A DNA stretch of 43,904 bases, taken from NCBI GenBank assembly GCA_001662425.1, contig BDDC01000254.1, positions 1 to 43,904 of the forward strand, written 5' to 3'. The notes beneath the pieces were generated by a model. It was not told the origin of the DNA. It saw only the letters and a program-made list of their open reading frames with translations, and did no database searches. Source of the stretch: Chlamydomonas sphaeroides. Taxonomy: Eukaryota; Chlorophyta; Chlorophyceae; Chlamydomonadales; Chlamydomonadaceae. This document shows positions 31,575 to 42,100 of this stretch, piece by piece. How positions within the stretch are numbered: the stretch's first letter is position 1; each line of letters starts with the position of its first letter. The position numbers and the translations under genes are program-made.

Positions 31575-34500
31575 CTAAGGCGGCGCGGACACGATGCTCT
31601 CCGCGACGCTGCGCGTGTCCGAGATGTCCACAAAGTCCACGATGTCGCGCTGCTCCGCGGGCAGGCCCGCCTGCTCCTTCCAGTACTCGACCTGCTTCTT
31701 GAGGCGCAGCATCTCCTTGTTGGCCTCGTTCTTGGTCGCGTCGTTCTGGGGAAAGGGTAGGCACGCGGAGCGGCGGCACCAGGAAGGATTACACCAGGTT
31801 CGGTGAGGCCGACTACATGCCGTTTTGCCAGGCATGCGGAGCTAGGGCACGGGGCTGGGGCCTGGTCGTGAGGGCCTGGCGCCAGCAGCGAGGTCACTAG
31901 AGGTCGCGCCCACACCCGACACGCCAGCGAATTTGGGCAGCAGCGGTGCAATTCGTGCCAGGTACGCGCACCTTGATGGTGCGCACGCGGGTGGCGTACT
32001 GCAGCGAGTTCTGCGTCTCGTCCAGGTTGGCGTCCGAAGGGGAGACGTTAACAAACCTGGGGGCGGGCGGCGACAGGGCGAGGACAGGGGAGGCTGGTCA
32101 CGGACGAGTCAACGAAAACCTTTGCCTTCATCGGCAGGTAGGCGGCATGAGCTGCAGGAAGCGTGTTAGCGGCCTCACATGAGCGTCTTAGCGTTGCCTC
32201 CGAGCGAGTCCGACATGAGCATGGTGAGTTTGTGGTTGCGGTAGGGGATGTGCTGCTGCTCGGTGGCGAGCGCCGAGATCACGTCGCCCAGCGCCGACAG
32301 CGACTTGTTGATGGCCTGCGCCTCCTTGAGGTTCTCGCCCGTGCTGCCCGACTTCTTGACGCTAAGGACGGGAGATCAGGGGGAGAAAGGGCACACAGGT
32401 CCGCGGTCAAGCAAAGGGCGCGAGCGCGGCAACATAACCGACTGTGCACACGCTGAAGAACCTCTGGCCACGACGGCGCGGCCTCACCGCTCGGAGCCCG
32501 CCAGGTCGACGAAGCTGAGCTTGCCCTTGGCCACGGACTGTGTCTGCAGGTTGGTGGACTCGATGATAATGGAGATGATGAGGTGCGAGCGCGATGACTC
32601 GCGGTTCATCTGCGTGCTCGCCACGTGCCGCCGCTGCTGGCCGGCCTCGATGGCCGACATGAGCTCCCTGGGGCAGGGCACACCGGCAGGTACGCGGCAC
32701 TCCGACTCAGTTGTGCGGCGAGGAACTGTAGCGAGACGAGCGCTGCCGGCGGTTGCTGCGGTTCAGATGCCATAGTCGCGCAGCGGGTTCGTGTCGGAAC
32801 GCACTTGGCGGACGTGACCTCCACGATGGTGGCGCCCACGACGGTGACCATGCCCTTGGGGTCCTTCTTGATGTCCAGCTTGGGCAGGTCCACGGGCGTG
32901 CGCGAGCCCTTGGGCTGCGGCGGCAGCAGCAGGTCTTGCAGCAGGTCCTGCAGGGCGCGGTCGGATAAAGGGGCACATGTCAGGCGAGAGTGGGCTGCAT
33001 TGAGACACCCTACAGGCACCACGGCCGGGCAGAGGCCAAGCTGCAGTGCGCTGGGCAGGCCCGCACCTGGTACAGCTCAAGCATGTAGACGGATATGCTG
33101 AAGGTGTACTTGCCACCGTCACGGTTGATGATCTTGAAGAGCTCCGACACGCCGCGCGGCGTGAGGCCGGGCTCGCGCTCGTTACCGTAGATGGTGAACG
33201 TCTTGCCACTGCCAGTCTGGCCGTATGCGAAGATGCACACGTTGTAGCCGTCCACGGCGGACTGCACCAGGTGCTTGGTGTCCTCGAACACCTGGTCCTG
33301 GCTCGTGCCGGGCTGGAAGACCTGCGGATGTTGGGGACCGGGACAGCGCCAAGCGCACATGTCAAACCCGCTGGTTGGCTGGCCGGAAGACTGGGCTGGC
33401 GGGACAAGACCTGGGAACGGACCGCAGCCCGCGCGGGCAAGCGGGCCGCGCCAGCAGTCGAGCGCAAATTCGCGCAACAGGTTTGTTCCCAGGTGCACGA
33501 CGCCTGTGCGCGAAAAAGGGCAGGTGCAAAAATAGCGGGTTACTTTAGCGATGGTCAAAGTCACGCACCGTGTCGAAGCCGTACTCGCGCGGCTTCTTCT
33601 CGTCCTTCCACATGTGCGACACGGTGAGCTCGTCGGGGATGTTGAGCCCAGCGGTCTGACCCTTTTCCAACTCGAACGTCAGCATGGGGCGCACGCGACA
33701 GAATACGCGGATCTTGCCCTTCATGTCCTCCATCATGTTGAAGTAGCGCTTGCGCGTGATCTGCTCGTCCTTGTACAGCTTCTCCAGCTCCTCCAACCGC
33801 TTGGCCTGAGGAGCGCGGGACGTGCGCAACAGACAGGCACGGTCAACGAGACAGCAGTTTTCCAGCCAGGTCACCAGGGACTCTCAGGGACAAGCATGAT
33901 CAGCTTTCATCAGCGTACCCCACCAGTGTAAAGCAGTACAGGGGCCCCGCGCGCGCCACGCACCTGCTGGTCAATAATGGCAGCCTGCTGCTTCTCCTTG
34001 CGCTCAATGTCCTGCTTGAGCTCGCGCAACTCCTCCAGCTCCTGCGCATCCGAGCGGCTCGCCTCCAGCTCACCCTTGGCCTCCACATACAGCGCGTTAA
34101 TAGACGCTAGCTCCTCCATGATCTGTGGTCGCAAGTCGGGGCCGGGAAGGGGACGCGCGTCACATGCCGGGAGCATAGCAGCGGCAGTCTGCAAAAAGAG
34201 ACAGTTGACGCAGCCCCCTGCCATGCTGTTAGCACATGCCTCTCCTGCAGCCCCAATGCAGGCGCGCAAGTCCACAGCGCCGCACCTCGGTGATCTTGCT
34301 GTCCTTCAGCTTGAGCTGCGCCTGGATGTCGCCCTGCACCGCCTCCAGCTGCGTCTTGAGCTCGCCCGTCTCCGTCTCCTTGGCCTTCTCAATACGCTGC
34401 ATCTTCTTCTCGATCAGCTCCTTCTCTTTCTGCAGCTGCGAGCACCGCTTGTCCAGCGCGGCGAGCCTGCGGGCCAGGCGGCGCGGTTGTGAGGAGCGCT

Positions 34501-37500
34501 CAGCAGCCGACAAAGAAACAACCCGCAAGAGCGCCGGCCTCTCCGTACGCAGCCCCGAGCGCTGCATGTACTTGACTGGCCGGCGAGCGACGACAGCCAA
34601 GCGCAATGTTCCCGGCCGCTAGCCCTGGCGCCTCGCTGGCCTTGCCCATGATTCCCGCATGGCCAACCCCCTCCTACTTGTCATTCGCCTCCGCCAGCTC
34701 CCGGTTCCTCGTCTCCAGCAGCGCCTCAAGGTCGCGCACCGCCGCATTGTCCACAGCGGCAGCGGCGGCGACCGCCGCCGCTGCCCCGCCAGACGCTGCC
34801 GCTGCGCCGCTGACGGCAGCCTTTGCGGCATCCGCCTTGGCCACGGCAAGCTCCGTCTGAAGCGTGTCGACCTCGGCTGTGAGCTTGCTGATGCTCTCGT
34901 TGAGCTTGTCTTTCGCCGTCTGCTCCTCCGCGAGCGACTCCCTAGCGTCCGCGAGCTCGCCCGCTAGCCGCTCGCTCTCGTACCTGCGGCCAATCAGTGA
35001 TTGCTTTCCTAAACAACACCGCCAGTTCACCGACCCGAGCACTGCATCCAGGCGTAGCCCACTGCTGGGCCGCCTGAGGGACAACAGTCTCCCAGCCCCC
35101 AGCCCGTTTGCCAGGCGAGCCCGCCCGGCTTCTCTGCCCAGCCCATTAAGCTACTACAACTTGGGCTGCCAGTTGCGACGAGCCCCCACGGCTGGGCGGC
35201 CCCACCACGTCTGGCCGCACCTGATCTCCGCCTCCTGCCGCTGCATGACCTGGATCTTCTTCCGCAGGTCCTCCAGCTCCTGCTGCAACTGCGCCACGTG
35301 CGCCTCGTACTTGGGCCCGAAGTTGCCCTGCGACAGGCCCAGCTGCTGCTGCGCTTTCTCGTTGGCTGCGCTGGCCTTAGCCTTGGAGTACCTGTGGGGC
35401 CGAAAGCCGTCGCCCGATCAGCTGCCACGCACTCGCTCTGCCACCGACGGCATATACGCCGACCCACAGCGCCCACGCCTGCACATGACAGTGTCTCCCG
35501 TACGGCTGACACGCCCATCCTGTTCTGCTACTGCGCCGGTGGTCCCGGACGCACCGCTTCATCATGATGTCGTTGATGTGCGTCTGCAGCGCCATGCAGA
35601 TGTCCTCGCCCTGGCGCGTCTCAAACTGGAAGATGTGCAGCACGCCCGCCACGCGCATCTTGAAGAACACCGCCGTGCTGCTGCTGCCGAACTGCATAAT
35701 GTCGCGCAGCTCCGCGGAGTGCAGGTACTCCTTGGGCACGGGCCTGGGGAGCGCAAGCAAGTACGGCTGCAGCACGTCATGCGTGCTCCAACCGCGCGGC
35801 CAATTCCGCCCCATTTCAGAGCAGGCCTCCCGCAGATAGGCATGTGGCCGCAACCTTCAACATGCGTATGTCGCCAGTGACAGCGGCTGCCCGCTGGCCA
35901 CAGGCACGACGGGGCATGCGAGGCTACCTCCGCCTTATGACACTGCCCGCCCAAGCACCCTGCCGTAAACCTGGCCCCATTGAGGTCGACAAGGCTCCCC
36001 CGCTGATCATTGGCTGTCCCAGTCCACCGTTATTTCATTGCTGGTGTGCGCCATTGAGCTGGCTGTCGACAGTGCCTTGCCCACCCCTGCTTCCTCTTGT
36101 GGCCCACCCTTGCCTCCTCTGTAACAATCGGTGACCCACCGGAAGAAGTGCACGCCGCGCTTGTTGATGCCCAGAATGAGTTTAGCGGGCAGCAGGCCAA
36201 TGGGGTCCTCAATGCGCTTCACCGCAAAGAAGATGGAGTTGCCGTACGGCAGGCTGCGCAGAATGCGCAGGAACTGCAACCGCGCGTCCTCCTTGCTGAA
36301 CTGCTCCAGAGCGCGATAGCGCGCCGTCACGTCCGCGCGCCACTCCTCGCGCGGCCGCGTCATGAGGACCTGACAGTTTGGAAGGGACACGTCCAGCTGC
36401 AACTCATGCACGTGCGCCCGGGCCAATCTACGTATGCGCCATGGCTACGGGGACGGCATGCTTAACCCGGACGGGGTGACCGAGTCTATGGGCATGCTAC
36501 CCCGACGCCCGACACTTCGTGTGTGCAGGTGGAGCTGTCTGCATGCGATGAGGTGTTGCGCACCTGCTTGGTAATGTACTTTTCAATGCACAGCATGATC
36601 TGCTCCTCGTTGTCGTTGAGCGTGGACGCGTGCTCCGCCTGGATCTGCAGCGCGCACATCTGGCTGGCGTCCTCCCGCACCACGGGGTAGTTGCCCTGGG
36701 CCACACAAGGAGGACGTGTTGTCAGGGTGCGGCTGGGCGTTCCACATAAGAGCCACTGCTGCTGCCATCAGTCATCCCAGCCCCGAATGACGCCCACGCC
36801 TTCGGGCCAGCCTGCAGTAACGTGCTGTGAGAACGCCCCCAGCCCGAATCCCCCACCTGCAGGTAGTCGTGCTGCGCCTGCACGTAGCTGAGGTTGACGA
36901 ACTGCGGTTCCGTGATGGTCTCGTCCGTCTCACGGAACATGCGCTTCTTGAAGAGCAGCTTGCTCTGGAAGCCCTCCCGCGTCATCTTGCTGTTGCGGAA
37001 CTCGCACAGCACGTCCGCCACGTACTTGTTGTCGTCGAGCAGGATGTGCTCGTCCGCCACGGGCTCCATACCGGCCTACACGCACGGAAAGCATCCACCT
37101 CTCGCTTAAGGCAAAACTGGTGAAGCGGCTCGCCGCTTGCATGGCGCATGCCCCACTCCATCCCTTCGTCCGCTGGTTCAAGACCGGCGCTTGCCTGTTT
37201 GACCCCGACCGCCTTGCGGCACTCGAAGAGCGTAAAGGTCGTGTAGTTCTGCAGCTTGATGAGGTTCGCCAGCTGCTCCACCGCCTCCAACACCGTAGTG
37301 GTCACGTCGTACGTCAGCTCCTCAAACGTCTCATCCAGGAAGAAGACAATCGTTTGCAGCTGCCGCCCGTTAAGGAGCGCCTCAATCTCCTCGATTTGCG
37401 GCAGCTGCGGGCCAGGGCCGTCCGCACCATGAACGTCAGAACACGTCACATCAGAACCCGGCTACACGAATTCTGTCGACGCCAACCGAGCAACACCCAG

Positions 37501-38698
37501 CACCCCCTCAACTGCGACGCTCCTTGGGCATCCCCACAGTATGGGGCCCCGTTCAACCAAAACGCTTCTATAGCACACGCCGCGCCTAGCTTCGGTTTGT
37601 CGCCAGCCCTACCGTGCGGCGCGGGCCAGCCTTCGCGGAGCGCTTCAGGCTGTTCCAGGTCCGCGTCGCCAGTTGGCGGACGAACGCGTCCTCCTGCTCC
37701 TCGTGCGCCACAGCGTGGATGTACTCCGACACCATGGTCACGAACTCCTGCGGGTTCGTGCGGATTCGTCAGCTCGTGTCTCACACGCGAGCCCCCCGCG
37801 CCCCCCTCCCGACCTATGCGGCTCGGCCAGCCTCGCCCCCACCTTGGAGGGCGGCATCGTCGACGCCACCAGGTGAAACAGCTCCCACGCCTTGACGCGC
37901 GAGGCAATGCCCGGGTTACCGCGCGTCTGCTTGATGAGCTGCATGTACAGCTCGTCCTTGAGCTCTGGGCGCTTCAGGCCCTGATGCAGCAGCTTCTGTG
38001 CAATCTCAAGGCTCTGAATGGGCGGCAGCTGCTCGCCGGTCTCGCCCATGTACTTGAGAATGCCAGAGAACATTTTGACCGCCCGGCTGATGTGGTCGCC
38101 GCTCAACTTCAGCAGAGATGTGGGGATAGACTCCTGCAGTCCCACGACGTGGCTCGAGTAAGTGCGAGAGTCTGGACAACGATCCCCGCAAAGTTGGACC
38201 GTAAGCAAAACACATAGACCCTCGCCCTTGGACCCGTGCTTTCCCCTAAATTGTTCGAGGGGCTTTCAGGTGTTTGTCGACGCACGTTGCTGAACATCAG
38301 CAGGTCGTCCAGGGTAAAGCCCCCCGAGCCAGTCGCTCCAGGCGCTCCTGATGACTTAGGCTTGCGCTTGAAGAGGCTGAAGCCCTTGCCGCCCTTGGCA
38401 AGGGCCTTAAAGAAGGCGTCGACCTACGGAGGGACCCATGGCATGCCTGATTCCTTGGTGCCGCAACTCGCGGAACCCTCTCCGTTTGTTGCTACATCAG
38501 ACACAAAGGCGCTTCATGCCCCTGCCGGAAGGCAAGCGGCCGTGACTGCTGCCTTGGCTGCCCGGACTTGTTTGCAGCCTTTCTGCGCACCTGGAAGTGA
38601 TCAGCATGCGCCTGCAGGCCATCTAGCCTGTTGGAGCCGCGCTCCTCGAAATCCTCATCGCCAACCTGGGCTCCGCTGGGCGCATAGTCGTCGTCCAT
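31575..38698 (-). CDS. KCBP: Kinesin-like calmodulin-binding protein (MyTH4-FERM-coiled coil-C-terminal motor)
   Basis: Twenty minus-strand exons: 38698-38591, 38423-38286, 38133-37843, 37747-37613, 37404-37210, 37075-36857, 36695-36564, 36369-36140, 35743-35555, 35391-35221, 34983-34678, 34466-34286, 34122-33964, 33805-33569, 33321-33067, 32947-32805, 32667-32488, 32361-32179, 32056-31972, 31745-31575; 3708 nt, 1235 aa, close to plant KCBP (about 1260). MyTH4 (about 83-225) has IPTSLLKLSGDHISRAVKMF and KAWELFHLVASTMPPSK; FERM (about 225-545) has TIVFFLDETFEELTYDV and VAGVLHIFQFETRQGEDICM; a long coiled coil follows. The motor (about 850-1180) has IRVFCRVRP, P-loop GQTGSGKT, switch I NRESSRSH and switch II DLAGSE. 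The end, LKKQVEYWKEQAGLP, is where the neck and calmodulin-binding helix of KCBP sit. The family is a minus-end-directed, Ca2+/calmodulin-inhibited kinesin; in green algae a flagellar or basal-body role has been reported. Confidence 0.95.
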
Positions 38699-39197
38699 GC
38701 TTTTGAAGGCTCACCGAGCCCCCCGCAGCGCTGGCCCGCAACGGCGCTGCCCTCCTCGAACGTGTTGGAATAGCTGCCCCCAAACTAAGAGTGCTTGGAA
38801 CAGCTGTGGACGTTGACCGTCAACGTGCGCGGGTATGCCCCAGGAGAAGAAGTTGCTTGGCTAGAGGCAGCTATGGTGAGATCAGAGCATCTGTGCAGTG
38901 GGGACCTTGGGTATGCAGGTTTGGGCTCTCAGCATGCCATGTTGATGGAGACAGCCAACTCAACTCGAGCGTGCCCCTGCATATCAGACACCACCGGACA
39001 CTTGTTGTTTACTACCTGCGCGCATGCAGCAAGCGCCTCTGCCTCGCAGCCGAGCTAGGGCCTAAGCGCATCGTAGCAACGCGCACGCCACGCGCCATAC
39101 ACTTCTGACATGCGCCTGTCAGCAGTAACGTTGTCTCAAGGCTTGCGCGCCTAGGCAGGGGGCCGAGGTGCCCCAGCCGGTAGGCTCGGCACATGCG
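38699..39197. promoter_or_regulatory. Divergent promoter between KCBP and VPS39 genes
   Basis: 499 bases separate two divergently oriented start codons. No exon, TATA box or named element was recognised. Confidence 0.5.
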
Positions 39198-42100
39198 ATG
39201 GCTCGGTACCAAGCCTTCCGCGTACAGCCGGTCGTCGAGGGGCTGCAGGGAGGCCAGCGCGTGGAATCGATATGCTGCTGGCAGGGCTACCTGCTAGCGG
39301 GACTGGCGAACGGCACCATCCTACAGTTCGGCCCCCCTGCCGACGGCACTGAGCCATGGCAGGTATGGCCTAGCGCTCAGTCGCCCCGATGCACCCGACA
39401 CGCGCTGTTCAGCGCCCTACTCATCCCGCCGCCCATCCCGCCGCCCCCTGCCTTACCCGGCAGGTCGTCCGTGCTTACCGCAGCCTGGAGCGCAAGGCCG
39501 TGGTGCAGCTGGCTGCGGTGCGCCCTCCGCAGCCCCATGCCAGCCCGGCGCCCGCCGCCACCTCCGCTGGCCCCTCGCCAGCTGCCCGAGCGGGCGCGTC
39601 CCTAACGGCGCTGCAGCCGGCCGCCGGCCGCTCCCTGCTGCTGGCGCTGACCGAGGACGGCGTGCAGCTGCACTCGCTGCCGGAGCTGTCGCTGCGCTTC
39701 CAGGCGCAGCGCAGCAAGGGCGCGGCGGCCTTTGCGTGGCGGCAGCAGGAGCAGCTGCTGGCGGTGGCCGTCAAGCGCCGGGTGCGGCCGGGGGGTGCGC
39801 CAGGGCGAGCAGGCAGCAGGGGCAATGCGTACAGGGACGACAAGGCGGGGTAACGGGGATAATGGCCAGGGTTCGTGGCGCGAGTAGCGGCTGGCGGTGG
39901 CGCCATCGCGCAGGGTGCGGGCGGGCGGGCGGGGAGAGCAGGAAAGATAGATGAAGGCAAGATGGCGTAAGTGGGACGTGGGTCTCGGTTTTCTGACAAT
40001 GCTGGCGGCGAGCGCCTAGCTCTGTCGGGGGCCGGGCAGGCAGGTAGGAGCCACATGCCGCCAGACGACGGGTGCCAACCGCACAGCGCAGGCTCCGGGG
40101 CGGGCAGGTAGGAACGTAGGATGGCCTGAGTGCGCCCAGCACCCGGCTGCCCCTGCCCGGTCCCTCCCCGTGCCCAGGTGCTGCTGTACACGCTGCGCGG
40201 CTCTGAGCTGCTGGAGGCGGGCGAGCGGGTGGCGCCGGACGCGGTGCTGTCGCTGTCGTGGGCGGGTCCGGGGCTGCTGGTGCTGGGGCTGAGGAAGCAG
40301 TACTCGCTGCTAAACACGGCTACGGGTGGGTGGGGTCGGCGGAGGGAGGTGAGGGGAGGGGGGGCGAGGAGGAGTGCGGCTGCAGCAAGCATGGAGAAAG
40401 GTGGAGGAAAGGTGGAGGCAGGTGTTACGTCAAGCGCGCATCCTTCGCCAGCGCGCCAGCAAAGGCCGCGCCCCGTCCCACGTCCCCTGCCGCCTCCACC
40501 ACCTCGCAGGCGTGGTGACGGACATGTGCCCCTCCGGCACTGCGCCCGTGCCGCTGGCGGTGCCGCTGCCGCCGCCGACCAGGGCGCCGGCGGCGGGGGG
40601 CGCCTCGGGGGGCGGTGCCGCCTCCGCCTCTCCGGCCGTTCCCGACGAGGCCCCCGGTGAGGTGCTGCTGGCGCGGGACGCGGGCGCCTACTTTTGGTCG
40701 GTCCGCGACCGCGCCTTCAGCCGCCGCCGCCACGTGGCCTGGTCGGAGCCGCTGCAGGTGGGGCCGCGGGGCGGAGCAGGGCTGCGAGTAGGGGTGGGGG
40801 TTAGGGCAGCGGGGCGGCAGGCCGTGAGCGTGAGGCGGGCCGCTGGGCAGAGGGGAGCAAAGGGCGGACGGCAGTGGGTGGGAGCCGGGCGGCAGCGAGG
40901 GCGCCAGAGGGCCCACGGCTGTGGCAGCGGCTGGGGTGGGGTGGGAACCGGAGCCGCTGCCTGCCGGGCAAGGGGCGGCGCCTCCCTCCATACACCAACG
41001 TGCTCGGACCCGCCCTGCCCCGTCTCGCCCCGCCCCGCCCCGCCCCGCCCCGTGTCGCCCCAGGCGCTGGCCGCGGCGGGGCCCTACGCGGTGGCGCTCA
41101 CGGGCAGCGGCGTGGAGGTGCGCTCGCTGCGGCGGCTGGCGGAGGGCCACGTGGTGCAGCGCCTGGCGCTGAGCGAGCCGCCGCGGCCGCTGCCGCCCGC
41201 GCCCGACGAGGACGGCGGCAGCGGCGCGGTGTTCGTGGCGGCGCCGCCGCTGGCGCCGGGTGTGTGGTGTCCGGGAGGGCAGCAGGGGCGGTGCGGGGAG
41301 GAGGGTGGCTGCAGCGGCGCGATGTGTGGGGATGACGATCGCGCTGAAGCCGGGAGGCTGGTTTTGCGGCTATGCAGGACGGGCTGTCGGGTTCGCGGTC
41401 CGCTGACGCGCCTGTCGTCTCTCCCGCGTCACCCGCAGGTCCCGATGCCGACGGTGCCGCACCCGCATCTCCCACCCCCGCCGCCGCCGCCGCCAACGCC
41501 AACGCCTCCACCAGCGGCGCCGCCACGCCCACCTCCATCGCGGCCTCCGCCGCCGCCGCCGTCCTGGCCACGGCCTTCACCTTCTCCTCCCTGCCGCCCG
41601 CGCCCGGCCCAGCCGCCGCCCCCGCCGCGCCCACCACCATCTACCGCCTCACGCCCGTGCCGCTGGAGGAGCAGGCGCGCACGCTGGCGGAGCTGGGCGA
41701 GTACGGCGAGGCGCTGGCGCTGGCGGCGCTGGTGTCGGACTCGGGCTCGGAGGCGGAGGCGGAGGACGGGGACGGGGGCGCGGACGAGCCGTCGGCGCGG
41801 AGGCGGAGCGGGGAGCCGCGGGCCGGCTCTGCGGGCGGCAGCGGCCCGGGCGACGGCGGCGGCTCGTTGTGGCAGGAGCAGGCGGAGCCGGGGCGCGGGC
41901 GGGCGCGGGGCGGGCGGGCCGCGGCCTCACCGTCCTCGCCCGCGCGGGGCGCGGCAGCGGCAGCGGGCGACGCGGGGGGCGGCGGCGCGGCGCGGCGGCG
42001 GGGGACGCAGCGCTGGGCTGGGCGGCGCGCGCTGCTGGAGGAACGGCTGCGGCTGGCGTACGGCCACTACCTGTTTGCGGCGGGCGAGTTCGACGACGGC

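Noticed and set aside
30933..31760. 275-codon plus-strand ORF
   Set aside because: It is antisense to the KCBP last exon and 3' UTR; composition is not protein-like outside that overlap.
38791..39108. 105-codon plus-strand ORF between KCBP and VPS39
   Set aside because: No recognisable domain, in the divergent promoter, unusual composition for a coding exon here.
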